Assembly (NCBI GenBank): GCA_951213105.1
Contig: OX578140.1
Span: forward strand, 33,778,941 to 33,842,940
DNA from: Amaurobius ferox
Taxonomy: Eukaryota > Arthropoda > Arachnida > Araneae > Amaurobiidae
Length of the DNA stretch: 64,000 nt
Reading direction: 5' to 3'
The notes under the pieces: generated by a model
Told to the model about the DNA's origin: nothing
Database searches by the model: none
Seen by the model: the letters and a program-made list of their open reading frames with translations, nothing else
Shown here: positions 10,477 through 22,075 of the stretch, piece by piece
Numbering within the stretch: the first letter of the stretch is position 1
How the letters are laid out: every line of letters starts with the position of its first letter
Position numbers and translations under genes: made by a program

Positions 10477-13094
10477 AACGCGGCGTTTAACGTATTAACA
10501 ATAAAGCTATATCTATATGTTGAGCTATCAGATACTCCAAATGAATTATTTTGTCTCTGTATTATTTATGATAACGACAACTATTTTAACTGGAGTTACA
10601 TCTTAACACGAATTCCGCACCACTGCTCATGCATGGATATACAGAACCCATTCACTGGATTCAAAGCGGATTATTTTCTGAAGGCCTTAGAGTGACCCGT
10701 GCTATCAAAAGTAAACTTTGTTCACAGAAAACTTTTTGTGGGTAGTGTATCTCTGTTTGCGACTTTGGAAAATATCTTATTAACGTAACTGGAATTTATT
10801 TATATGTTCTAAACAACTGACACTGAAAAACTGACACTGACAGTTCCAGACTTTTATTTCCTACTAAATAAATTTCCAGAGAATTTTTTTTACCAAAACT
10901 TTCTTACAAATTTAATGTCGCATTTTTAACAGTTTACTGTAATGTATTTTCAAGGATCATAACATTTCATCCGCTATGACAGGCACTACATATTTACTAT
11001 TTTAGTATCTCTCTCCCAGAGAAAGGTGTATAAAAACAAATATTTTCTTCGCAAAATTTCTTTTTAAGAAATCGATAATATGGATGTCATATATCAATGT
11101 CAGATTCATCTTTTGTTTGCGGAGGGAATAAGGGAACAGTTGGGGGTCGTGATTTCTGAGTCGGTGATTTTATGAAAAACAAAAACAAAAAGAAAACAAT
11201 GTAACTTTCCCACTAAATGTGTTTTGAGGACGGAGATGCACGATGGAAGGAAGAAATGTAGCGTATATAAAACATTTTGGAACCAATTGTTTCGGCATTT
11301 GTGCAAAGCCCCCACCCACTCCTAACCGATTATTCTTTCTGGCGCGAGAAGATTGTTGCAAAGTTTAGTAATATTTTTGTAAGATAAAAGTTTACAATCA
11401 TGTATTAAACATTTTGTTAAAATTTTGAAAATTTATAATGAATAGTTTTGTGAACAAATTCTGGTAGTTATACAAATCCACAAACAAAAATCAAAGTTTA
11501 TTAGATTATAATCTGCTTTACAGTGTACAAATGAAAGGGATATTTCGTTAGGGGTAAAATTTTTAATTATCAATTTTGGATGATCTGCACGTTTTAAGTA
11601 TCCTTAATCCTTAATAAATTGTTTACATAATGAGACCGGAGAAGCGATATATTTTGAACATGATTCAAAGTTAATAGTATAATCTGAGGTAGTTAACTCA
11701 TTGACGCGTACAGGGAATCAAACCTGGGTATAATGGACTGTGTTGAAGCCTGAGCCTAGACAAACCACTCTGATTATGGAATAAATTGCTTGAATTATCT
11801 AAAATTTTACGCCTTCGAACCAAGACCTTTAAAGTGGCCAATACCTCGCCAAGCTGCTATAACACTATTTCAAATATATAACATATCTTTGCTCAAAATC
11901 AATGCTAAGCTAGATAATTACGTAAAATGCAGCGCAAATAAAGCAAGGTAAGCAGATGTGCGTTTTGGAAATCTTTGGAATTCCTTTTTTCAGTGGGAAC
12001 AAGTCTGGACCTGAATGTCCAAATGAATACAAGATTATGCCGGCTAAACAGAAAATGTTGTAACTGGAGAATCCTATATAATAGCGTCAACTAGTATGAC
12101 GAAAGCAAAGTAAAACGAAAAAATGAAGGAAATATAAACTTGAAAAGAGAACAAAAAATGAACAAAATGCAGAGTAAAATAATTCAAGGTGAGGAGCAGG
12201 AGAGCGGAACGAAAATTAGTCATGGTCATGCCATGCTTCGGAGAATTATGGAGTTTCTAACGAATCATTAACTATATTATTGAATTTTTATTAATATGAA
12301 AAGCTTTAAATAATCCAAATCAAAAACATAAGATCACTTTTGAATAATGGAGGCAGAAGAAATATCAAACTGGTGACATGCGATTATCCGATTATAGATA
12401 CATTAATCTATTAGGCTGCTTCCCAAGTTCATATTTCCTATACTTTCTATTTTTTTTCGTTTCCTATGGCACTATTTTAGTTCAGTATCTGATTATAGAG
12501 TATTATAATTAATATGAATTCCACACAAAAGATGGCTACAAATTGAGATCGAAATCGAATGTATTCAGGACTTGCTATGGCTACAGTATACTGACCTTGT
12601 AAGACATTTTCCTGCATTAAAATGACTGGAATTAGTAAGGAGAAGAAGCCAATTTAATTTTAGATTAATATTACGTTTGCTGAGGATTATACTTAAAAGT
12701 GTTGTTTCGCAGTCTTTTGAATTTTAACTTTCTCATACTTGGTGTGGACGGAATAATTCAAGAATAAATGTTTGCATTATTATTTATGAAATGTTATGCA
12801 TTGATACAATATATCAAAAACTACAACTAGATATAATGTTTAGCAATTTTCATGCCCAAAGCTCGAATTGCATGAAAATTAAAAATTTCATAGCATTATT
12901 AACATTATTTTCTATAGTCGACGACCTCTTATGCACTTTTACTGAAGAATAGAGATAATTAACTTAAAAGTTTTAGTAACTACGTTTATATGTTTATCTA
13001 GAGTTACTATTTGCGATTCAGAACGAAGTAACCAATCAAATACTATTAAGTTCCATTTAAATATAGATCTTGCTATAATCAGTTGAAAATCTTT
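10477..13094. other. AT-rich non-coding stretch
   Basis: No coding region or repeat with a second copy in the window was recognised. Open frames are short and unrelated to known families as far as I can see. Confidence 0.5.
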
Positions 13095-13108
13095 ACAGTA
13101 TTATAGTG

Positions 13109-13147
13109 TTTTTTCTGGTAGGTCGGACGGCTTGGGTCTCAGCAACA
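13109..13147 (+). mobile_element. 5'-truncated SINE, tail only
   Basis: The sequence TTCTGGTAGGTCGGACGGCT followed by TGGGTCTCAGCAACAAC matches the last ~40 bases of the full SINE at 13162-13451. It is bounded by ACAGTATTATAGTG at 13095-13108 and at 13148-13161. Confidence 0.85.
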
Positions 13148-13161
13148 ACAGTATTATAGTG

Positions 13162-13451
13162 TAGGACGCGGTAGCCTAGTGGTTAGAGCGCGGGAATTGC
13201 ACTCGGTAGGCCCGGGTTCGATTCCATTAGCTAGCTGTCAAAACTGCCGCCGTGTTCATGCGGAGTACGATCACGTTAAACATGTGGGTCCGTAAGTCCT
13301 TCCGAGAGGTTGGTGGTAGGGGAAGGAGGGTACGGTCCCTGTGGATGCCTCTCCCACTGGGTTCCGGTCTAAATTAGGTGGGTCTTCCCGGCCGTCCAAA
13401 CAGTTACCTTACACCTTTCAGGTAGGTCGGACGGCCTGGGTCTCAACAACA
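13162..13451 (+). mobile_element. tRNA-derived SINE, full length
   Basis: A tRNA-like head contains a type-2 RNA polymerase III promoter: A box TAGCCTAGTGGTTAGAGCG and B box GGTTCGATTCC, with CGGGAATTGCACTCGG in the anticodon-arm position (TGC in the loop, Ala-like). A ~200 bp body follows with GGTGGTAGGGGAAGGAGGGT and a GTAGGTCGGACGGCCTGGGT block, ending in a CAACAACAAC tail. Target-site duplications of ACAGTATTATAGT flank it (13148 and 13452). A second, truncated copy lies on the minus strand at 57748-57811. It does not encode protein and would need LINE machinery to move. Confidence 0.93.
13168..13226 (+). promoter_or_regulatory. RNA polymerase III A and B boxes of the SINE
   Basis: A box TAGCCTAGTGGTT and B box GGTTCGATTCC are spaced as in a tRNA gene. 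This is the internal promoter expected for SINE transcription. Confidence 0.8.
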
Positions 13452-13464
13452 ACAGTATTATAGT

Positions 13465-13588
13465 ATAAAGAAGTCAATTTAATTTACAAATCGCTTTTTA
13501 CGAGAAAATATTTTTATGTAAATGTTAATTGTTTTTCTTTTAAACTCACATGATTATATATAAACCCCCCACATATATATATATAAAC
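13465..13588. other. AT-rich spacer
   Basis: Short AT-rich gap between the SINE and the fold-back element, with a run of C (13564-13570) and a short TA repeat. Confidence 0.5.
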
Positions 13589-14237
13589 CACCACAAAGGT
13601 AGAAAATGGAAAGGATGCAATATACTAAAAATTGGCTGGGGGGTGTGTGTGACCCCCACTCCCCGGTTAAGCAAGCTTTATGTCTAGCCAACACTCCCGG
13701 TAGCCGATATTGCTAAAGATAGGAATTCAATGGTATCAAGAAGGCAAAATGAAAAGAAGTTACATACTGACACAAAACAGTGGATAAACTTTACCATAAA
13801 ATACGTTGTAGGCATTTAATTCAAAACCAAATGGATGCAATATACCAAAAATAGGCCGGAGGGGTTGTGACCCCCCACTCCCCGGTTAAGCAAGCTTTAT
13901 GTCTAGATAACACCCCCGGTAGCCGATATATTGCTAAAGATAGGAATACAATGGTATCAAGAAGGCAAAATGAAAAGAAGTTATGGATGCAATATACCAA
14001 AAATTGGCCGGGGGGGGGGTATTTTATGATAAAGTTTATAGACTGTTTTGTGTCAGCTTGTAACTTCTTTTAATTTTGCCTTCTTGGTACCATTGCAGTC
14101 CTATCTTTAGCAATATATTGGCTACCGGGAGTGTTGTTTAGACATAAAGCTTGCTTATCAGGGGAGTGGGGTCACAACCCCCCCCCCGGCCAATTTTTTG
14201 TATATTGCATCCATTCCCTTTTCACCTTTGTGGCGTG
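13589..14237. mobile_element. Fold-back DNA element with duplicated arm
   Basis: The outer ends are inverted: CACCACAAAGGT at 13589 and ACCTTTGTGGCGTG ending at 14237, each followed inward by GGATGCAATATAC. The left side holds two direct copies of a ~150 bp unit (13612-13762 and 13830-13981). The landmarks of each unit are GGATGCAATATACCAAAAA, GACCCCCACTCCCCGGTTAA, GCAAGCTTTATGTCTAG, CCGGTAGCCGATAT, GGTATCAAGAAGGCAAAATG. A third partial start lies at 13983, and a full inverted copy runs 14019-14232. The centre is also inverted: CTGACACAAAACAGT (13767) against ACTGTTTTGTGTCAG (14042). No transposase is present, and a clear target duplication was not found. Confidence 0.85.
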
Positions 14238-15249
14238 ATATTTGAATCCTCATTGTAGTGCAGCTTAGCGCCTTATAAGAGTGATTACTGGTATTTTCGT
14301 AATTATCACAATGTAGTGAATATTATATATATATATACATAATGTATTTACAATGAAAACGCATAAATTAAAACTTGTTATTAAAATATATAATTATTTA
14401 TATAGTTTAATTAAATTATTTTGAAATGATAGTAAGATGCTTAAGTAAAACTCTATCCTATATTTAAAAAAATCCTTTGGTAATGCGCTTTTTGTAGATT
14501 CGGTTTAAAAAAATCTTGCGTGATGATTTAAATCTGGAATTTTACATTACCAAGTATCAAGATTGGAAGTAGGCCAATAATGCTGCTTTAGATTTCAATG
14601 TATTTGTTCCTTTAAAATCTGTTGTGCCACATTAGAATTTTTACATTCCAATTTCATTTTTGTTTTGCACTTTCGAAAGATAGATACTACTGTTTGAAGA
14701 AGAAAAATAAATTTACGTTTCATTTTAAATGGAAACTGTAAGTCGATCAAAGTAGGTATAGGATAAACTATAAGCCGTGGCTAAACTATATAATCCATCT
14801 GTTAAACAACATGGACAGAGATAAAAATTTGATATATAAAAATGATGGGGTGAGTTCAAACAAATACGAAAATTCTCCTCATATTTTTTTCATATTTAAA
14901 CATAAAAGTATTTTGACTTATCCTAAACATATCTACTTTCTCAGAATATAGTTGTGGTGCGCGAATTACAAAAATAACTTAAAGTTAAATTTTTAGATTA
15001 ATCTATTATAATTATATCTGTATCATGGCAGTAAATTGCTCCTATTCATGAACTCATTATTAAATTGTACATTGCAATGTGTGCCGCTATTGATCCTCCA
15101 ATTATTTATCTTTCGCGCGAATTCTGTAAAAGAATATTAATTATTATAATGTTAAATTGATTGCACCATGTTAACTTTAACAATAAAATATTTATTAAAA
15201 ACATAAAATACTAAATTACTTAATTACAACAATTCTTTTTCTTATTAAT
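14238..15249. other. AT-rich non-coding stretch
   Basis: No gene was recognised. The right end (roughly 15160-15249) may still belong to the 3' end of the minus-strand LTR A, since it can be aligned weakly to the last 100 bp of the B LTRs. Confidence 0.45.
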
Positions 15250-15867
15250 TGTTCCGGCATAAAGAGACCATATGAGATCAGTATTAAAACGCCTAAATGT
15301 TTTTAGACTTATAGTTTTTAATGGGCACATACCTTCACTTTCGGCTTTGACTATAGACCATAATGCTTGCATCAGTAACTCGTACTGGCCGTAACTCTGA
15401 GTGTTTGGCTTCATCTGGTACTTCTGATTGCACTGCACAAATGAATAGATCTAGCCATTATTTTGGAACATCTACGGAACACTCTACATCTCTAGTCTTC
15501 GTGCTAGTTATCATCGTTCTTATATTTTATCGTCGTTTTTTGTCACAGGTTGTGGCTTTTTTGCCTCAGGACTGTCACTCCGCCCCCCTAGCTTTGATTG
15601 GTAGTCTTCACAGCGACGCCACAAGAATCTTCTCCATTGGATAGCCTCTCCATCCAATGTCGTTACTTCATACTTTCTTAAGAGTTCGTTCGACCCCCTC
15701 TGTCTTGACGCCCCTAAATTTATGGTTTTATCTGACCTATGGGTTCACGTGCTGTAAACATTGGAGTTATTCAGACTGGAAGTATTGTTTGACGTTTCAG
15801 ACACAATAAATTACTGGTATAAAAGTGTCTCACCATAACAAGTGTGAGATCTATTTCTGGTCTCACA
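15250..15867 (-). mobile_element. LTR A, minus strand
   Basis: Read on the minus strand it starts TGTGAGACCAGAAATAGATC with the terminal hairpin TGTGAGA...TCTCACA. It shares the block order of the B LTRs: GATGAGACA-type segment, a CATAAATTTAGGGG block, an ACCAATCAAAG segment before a GGCGGAG block, GCAAGCATTATGGTCTAT, GAAGGTATGTGCCC. It ends near GGAACA. A nearly identical second copy is split into 15888-15939 and 19323-19887. The 93-residue plus-strand frame across it is a shadow and not a gene. Confidence 0.85.
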
Positions 15868-15887
15868 ATAGTATAAAGTATAAAGAG

Positions 15888-15939
15888 ACCATGTGAGATT
15901 AGGTCTAAAAACATTTAGGCGTTTTAATACTATAGTTTT
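15888..15939 (-). mobile_element. LTR A', 3' part, left of the inserted B element
   Basis: ATAAAGAGACCATGTGAGAT matches 15257-15276 of LTR A. It is followed by the 28 bp block of 15281-15308 in inverted orientation (here 15903-15930), then TATAGTTTT. The rest of this LTR resumes at 19323 after the B element. Confidence 0.8.
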
Positions 15940-16664
15940 TGTGAGACCAGAAAGTGTTCTCACATTTGATGAGACAATTTTATGTGAGTATTTATGATGC
16001 TTAGAACGGCAAACAAAGCTGTAGTCAGGCTGGCACCGGGGTTTATGACAACGTGAACTTTAAGGTCAAAGAATATGAATTTAGGGGTGCAATACCAGAG
16101 GGGCTGAGCTGGGCCATACTAAATGTGAAATGATGCCTTTGGGTTAAGAAGAACCAATGAGCGTCAAAGAAGTAAAGGCGGAGCTACCCCCCCCTCACAC
16201 ACACACACCGAAGGAACCGAGACGAAGAGAGAACGAGATGAGAGGTTGACGAAAAGAGATGGAGATCAGACTTTGACGAAACAGTTGGATTTTGACTTAT
16301 GAGACGAATATGAGTTTTGACTGAAATAAGATGTGTGCAACGACTGCGACGTAATGACTTGGGCGGAGGTGTGTCTGCCATTATGATATAACGACAATAC
16401 TAAAGAAGCAGAATATTGTGTGGAAGTTCCCAAAAAATAAGGGAGATCTAGGATGTGTTCAGTGCAACCAAGTATTTGCAAGCATTACGGTCTATTGCAA
16501 AGGCCCAAATTGAAGGTATGTGTCCCTCAAATATCCACAGGTTATTAAATACATTAGATACATGGTTAAGGGTCTCACGTGTTCCTCTCTTATATGCTAT
16601 CTTCCTAAATGAATAATAAGCATGTAATTATTCTAAATGAATTTAATAGGTATTTTATGTCTTA
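15940..16664 (+). mobile_element. LTR B1 (5' LTR of the nested element), 3'-truncated
   Basis: Starts TGTGAGACCAGAAAGTGTTC with the TGTGAGA...TCTCACA hairpin. It is near-identical to 18351-19075 (for example CAAACAAAGCTGTAGTCAGG and GGGATCTAGG-type blocks), with differences including the AC repeat at 16195-16210. The match stops at about 16664, while the B2 LTR continues to 19320, so the last ~245 bp are deleted. Confidence 0.88.
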
Positions 16665-18350
16665 AATGAGTAAATAAATCCGCGTTTAAGAAGGATATAT
16701 AAAATAATAAATAGAAAGGATTTCAATTAAGATGTTAAATATAAAATAAAAATTTTCAATTAAGTAAATAAAGGGTTTTCAGACAAGAAATTAAGTCTTG
16801 AGTTTGTTTTAAAAAGATGAAATAATTTTATATAAGATTTAAAAGTTATGAACGTGTTAAGCAAGGAGTTAAAATAAATAAAATTTAAACAAATTATATA
16901 TCAAAATTTTTAAAATTTTAAATTTTCAAAATTAATTTTTTTTTTTTTTCAAACTCTTTTTTTTTTAAGTTCATAACGTCATATGGAAGGTATAGAGAAA
17001 TCAAATTAAATAAGAGAAAATCTTAACAACTAATGGAAAGGTGAAATAAAATTTAAATAAAATAATACAATGAAATGATTTTCAAACTGTTGAATAATGT
17101 ATTATAAAACGTATACATGCAGAGATGGAAGGCACCATATAGAGGACTTTGATATTAATACAAGTCACCACAAAGGAACCAACTGAATATATTTAAATAA
17201 GGGGCTATTAAATTTGAATTTAAAAAATAAAAAGAGTGCTATACAATGCTAATATAATGTAACAAGCCATGAGCATGCTAGTATAAAAGTTAATTAGCAG
17301 ATGATAAATAATTAAATAAGGAGGAAATATATTTAAAAGAATAAGTCGACGTTTATATAACACGCCGAGTGGATAAATAAAAGGTTTACAATGCTTGGTT
17401 ACAAGCCTGTGGAAAGCCCGATAAGAAAGTCCACGCCGCACGTTGTCCTCTTCTAAATGCTTCGTCATGGTTCATATAGTTAAGTTGAGTTGGTGCGTAG
17501 CTGCTAATCACTGTTGCAAAAAACGATTAAAAGAAAAGGAATCTTTTTCGAGAGTCTTTTTAGTTAACTGGTCACTTTCCTAGTGTCGGATAGGGGATTT
17601 GAACATTTCCGGTACGCATTTCCGGTAGCGAGGCTTGGATAAAAAGGGTTCTTTAAGAAGGGTTCTTCTAATGATCTTTTTGAAAATGATCAATCAATTG
17701 CTGTCATCAAATGCAAGGGGTGTTGTTTGTTTACATGCAATGTAAGAAAAAAAATGTTAAAGGGACAATATCAGGTGATTGGAAATCCCACGTGAAATTG
17801 CAATGAGAGTTACAGAATTCTGTGAAAAATATATTTTCAATGGCTGATTTAAAAAAAAATGTTTGATATTGTATTAATAAGTATGTACCAATGTCAAGGT
17901 TATGCAAAAATATTATATGAATTGAAGCTATTAATTATGAAAGATGTTAGATTAAGGAGGAAAATAATTGTGTTGAAAGGGTAATATACTGTGTAATTTG
18001 CAAAAAGAGAAGTAATGGTGTTAAAAATATAAAAGTATATAGTTAGTGTGTAATATTTCAAAGTGAATGTGCATATGTTTAAAATACTTTAAAATTATCA
18101 AAATTTAATTGTGCTTCAATTGGAAGCTTAACCTGCTGGATTTGATGTGTGCATAACTTTTGATGTATTGTAATATATGTGTTCAAAAAAACTGTTGGTG
18201 TTTACAGCAAGACTGTTTAAACTACAATTTTGGACGAACTTTGTCCCAAAAGGTGAAAAATGCCAATTAAAAAGTGGCATATGAATCGAACTTTTTTCGA
18301 ACTCTTTTGGTGTTGATTTTTTTTTTGTTTTTTTTGGCCGAAGGGAGATA
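16665..18350 (+). mobile_element. Interior remnant of the nested LTR element with polypurine tract
   Basis: About 1.7 kb of AT-rich sequence lies between the two B LTRs. No gag or pol motif survives in any frame. The only functional landmark is a purine-rich stretch, GAAGGGAGA, immediately before the 3' LTR at 18351, in the polypurine-tract position. Confidence 0.65.
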
Positions 18351-19320
18351 TGTGAGACCAGAAAGTGTTCTCACATTTGATGAGAAAATTTTATGTGAGT
18401 ATTTATGATGCTTAGAACGGCAAACAAAGCTGTAGTCAGGCTGGCACCGGGGTTTATGACAACGTGAACTTTAAGGTCAAAGAATATGAATTTAGGGGTG
18501 CAATACCAGAGGGGCTGAGCTGGGCCATACTAAATGTGAAATGATGCCATTTGGTGTTAAGAAGAACCAATGAGCGCCAAAGAAGTAAAGGCCCCCACCA
18601 CCCACCCACCCACCGAAGGAACCGAGACAAAGAGAGAACGAGATGAGAGGTAGACGAAAAGAGATGGAGATCAGACTTTGACGAAACAGTTGGATTTTGA
18701 CTTATGAGACGATTATGAGTTTTGACTGAAATAAGATGTGTGCAACGACTGCGACGTTATGACTTTTGCGGAGGCGTGCCTGCCATAATGATATAACGAC
18801 AATACTAAAGAAGCAGAATACTGTGTGGAAGTTCCCAAAAAAATAAGGGAGATCTAGGATGTGTTCAGTGCAACCAAGTATTTGCAAGCATTACGGTCTA
18901 TTGCAAAGGCCCAAATTGAAGGTATGTGTCCCTCAAATATCCACAGGTTATTAAATACATTAGATATATGGTTAAGGGCCTCACGTGCTCCCCTCTTATA
19001 TGCTATCTTCCTAAATGAATAATAAGCATGTAATTATCCTAAATGAATTTAATAGTTATTTTATGTCTTAAATAAATGTTATTGTTAAGTTTAAATTGGT
19101 CTAACTTTTTATATTAATTAATAATTATTTTCAGGACTCGTCGTAATTATTTTCAGGAAATAATTGGAGGGTTTATTGCGGCACAACAACGAGCAATGTA
19201 AATTAAATAATAATTCCACTATATATGAATTTAGGGTAATATTAAAATCAATAAATACTAAATTAATGTTAATTATAATGTATAAACTTTAACTTTAACT
19301 TTCTTCTTTTTCGGTTGCCA
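18351..19320 (+). mobile_element. LTR B2 (3' LTR of the nested element)
   Basis: Full-length LTR of ~970 bp, starting TGTGAGACCAGAAAGTG and ending GGTTGCCA. Its length and block order match LTR B3 at 34084-35057 (974 bp). The mid-LTR blocks ACAGGTTATTAAATACATTA, TTTATTGCGGCACAACAA and AATTCCACTA are conserved. It follows a polypurine tract. Confidence 0.88.
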
Positions 19321-19322
19321 GA

Positions 19323-19887
19323 GTTTTTAATGGGCACATACCTTCACTTTCTGCTTTGACCATAGACCATAATGCTTGCATCAGTAACTCGTACTGGCCG
19401 TAACTCTGAGTGTTTGGCTCCATCTGTTACTTCTGATTGCACTGCACAAATCAATAGATCTAGCCATTATTTTGGAACATCTACGGAACATTCTACATCT
19501 CTAGTCTTCGTGCTAGTCATCACCAAGTATCAACGTTCTTATATTTTATCGTCGTTTTTCTGTCACAGGTTGTGGCTCTTTTGTCTCAGGATTGTCACCC
19601 CCCCCCCCCTTTGCTTTGATTGGTAGTCTTTACAGCGACGCTACAAGCATCTTCTCCATTGGATAGCCTTTCCATCCAATGTCGTTACTTCATATTTTCT
19701 TAAGAGTTCGTTCGACCCCCTCTGTCTTGACGCCCCTAAATTTATGGTTTTATCTGACCTATGGGTTCACGTGCTGTAAACATTGGCGTCATTCAGACTG
19801 GAAGTATTGTTTGACGTTTCAGACACTAAATTACTGACATAAAACTGTCTCACCATAACAAGTATGAGATCTATTTCTGGTCGTACA
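19323..19887 (-). mobile_element. LTR A', 5' part, right of the inserted B element
   Basis: GTTTTTAATGGGCACATACC picks up exactly where the piece at 15888-15939 stops, repeating GTTTT as a probable 5 bp target duplication. It then matches 15315-15867 almost base for base. Its start (minus strand) reads TGTACGACCAG, so the TGTGAGACC terminus has mutated. The flank ATAGCATAAAGTA after it matches ATAGTATAAAGTA after LTR A. Confidence 0.82.
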
Positions 19888-19900
19888 ATAGCATAAAGTA

Positions 19901-20180
19901 TTGTTTTCACGAATATTTTTGATTTCGAAATTTTGATATCAATATATGTTTCAGGTCCTCCTGAACTAGCTCTGACTATTTTTTGGATGATATCTGTCTG
20001 TCTGTCGTCTGTAGTTTGTCATCGCTGCCACAAATATTAATGGATTTTCCCGAAACTTTTTATCCGGCGTTATTAATGAGAAATCTAGAACTAAATTTGC
20101 AAAATTAGAAAAATAAATCACTAGCTACGTAGAAATGGATTCTGGTATGAGAGAGTCGAATGAACCACACTTCAGTAAAT
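19901..20180 (+). repeat. Repeat family E, internally deleted copy
   Basis: Matches 56255-56480 (AAATTTTGATATCAATATAT-like start, TCTGTCTGTC tract, ACAAATATTAATGGATTTTC, AATCTAGAACTA) and then jumps to the end block ATTCTGGTATGAGAGAGT (cf. 56847). About 300 bp of the longer copy is absent. Confidence 0.75.
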
Positions 20181-21299
20181 TTTACTATTGCAACCATCTT
20201 ACACTATGGACTTATAAGAGTAAAACTAAGTAAATATAATAACAGTTTTCACAGTAATGTTAAGTTTGATTTACGCTAAATATTGAAAATATCCCGTCTA
20301 ATTCGACAAATAGTATACTGCCATATACACTTCGACAATGGAGATAGAATGCGACTTTTTTTAGGCTTTCAAGTTTTACCACATGGCTACTGTGTTGAAA
20401 CACAAATTTTATTTCCCTTTCGACATCAGAGATGGGGCTACCTTCTACTTGGTATAATTAAAACTCAAACAAAGCTTGTTCTTCCGGAAATTAATATTTG
20501 TAAATATTGAAGACATGTTTCTTTTCCTTTTGGGCAACATTTTCAGAAATTATTGTGAGTTCAAATATATTCCGAATATTGCCACTCTGGGACAAAGCTC
20601 TGAAAGTATGGCGGTAAAGGAGAGGAGATAACTTCATGTTGGTAAACCACTAAAGACATTTAAGACAATAATTCTAATGCCATTAGGGTAAGATCAGGGG
20701 GAGCTCTTCCCGGGGCATGGCTGACTTTATTATTTTTGCTTTGCTCTGCGCATGTGATGACATGGGAATTAAGAACTCGCGCATTTTGCTCTCGGGCTCC
20801 CAAGAGGGACCGAACTCGTTAACTGCGACTGTCATCTTACTCCACCGACGTAACTAAATTTCCATGGACGTCACTCGGTTCTCTGAGCAGAGCACAATTT
20901 AAATTATTTGCGCAAGTTGTTTACGCCTGGATATAGCCACTTCAAAATTAACAAACAATTTTTATCTGAAATAATGCAAAAACATTTTGCGCTTCGGCAA
21001 TTACTCTCAATGTTTACTCTAATCCGTGACATCACGAATGACGAAATGAAATTCATATTACGTCAAGTGGGCAACTATTCATTGGTTGCTGGGTTGAGTG
21101 CCCAACCTTATATTAAATAACTTTGGGTAAGATGCTTCAGTTCAATGTACATGCTTCTCTGGCTGAACGTTGAATCAAATAACAATTTGAATGAATTAAA
21201 TAGCATTTATTAGAGAAAATTATTCCATAGCGAAGTGTTGAATAAAATAATAAATTGATTGAATTGTATAATGTTAATTTAACTTCTCTCTATATTAAA
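20181..21299. other. Non-coding stretch with a less AT-rich patch
   Basis: 20685-20900 is noticeably richer in G and C (GGGGGAGCTCTTCCCGGGGC, CTCCCAAGAGGGACC) and may be a decayed element. GGGTAAGAT occurs on each side (20686 and 21124). Nothing further could be identified. Frames at 20283-20510 and 20908-21120 show no family features. Confidence 0.4.
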
Positions 21300-22075
21300 A
21301 AAATGTAGCTGCCGCCGCTACAAAACTACAAATTTCTCGTTTTTCGAGATTCTTTGCTTCGTATCACAAAAACTATTGCATATAAAAATATGAAATTTGG
21401 TACACTTGTAGAAAAAGCTTTGAGAAATGCGCTGTATTAAACCGATTTTTGATATATATTGTAGTTTAAGAAGTATTTATTATCAAAGTCATAGATAAAA
21501 TATTTGAGCTACGAGTTCACGTCCTAGATAGACTAACAATAGAAAGACCACGAATTTTTTCAGACAGGTACCTACATGGGTGAATTTTTGCAGAACGGAG
21601 CCCCTTGTTTTAATTTCGATGTACTTTTTTTTTAGATATTTTACTTTTTATGCATTTCTGAAGTGAATTTTTTTTTCGTATTGGCACGTCTAGCGATTTC
21701 TCTGTCTCGTACCGTAAAAACTATAGCATACAAAAATATGAAATTTGGTACATTTATAGAGAAATAATAGAGTAATACGATGAAATAAACCGTTTATGGA
21801 TTTAAACTTTAGTTTGGCATAAAATAGCTCGAAAAGGGAGCTCATGATCAAGGAATTCAGTTTTTGGATTCCTTGGGCTAAGAAAAATCCCTACTTTTCC
21901 TCCTGCAGAAAATAGGCAGGGATAGAAAAGATATTTTTTAAAGTACAATTTTTAGGAACGATAGATATTAAGAGAGATCTGCGAGTTCAGCGAGTAGGAG
22001 ACGAAGCCTCCCGAAGGCGGTTGCGTGAGCGGTGTGAGCAGGGTCAGAGCCCCCTAGTGCAGAAAAAAATTATCA
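21300..22075. repeat. Repeat family F
   Basis: Two related halves both carry a TATGAAATTTGGTACA block after a CATAxAAAAATATG motif (21380-21420 and 21730-21760). The first half matches 29740-30000: AAATATTTGAGCTACGAGTT, GACTAACAA, ACCACGA, ACGGAGCCC. The 3' end (21985-22065) is GC-rich with GTAGGAGACGAAGCCTCCCG, resembling 50830-50850 in the GC-rich block at 50385. Confidence 0.7.

Noticed and set aside
15363..15644. 93-residue plus-strand frame, repeated at 19372-19626 with high identity
   Set aside because: The similarity comes from the two copies of the minus-strand LTR, not from protein conservation; the second copy is shifted and truncated.
20685..21130. A MITE bounded by GGGTAAGAT
   Set aside because: The two copies are direct, not inverted, and no target duplication is evident.
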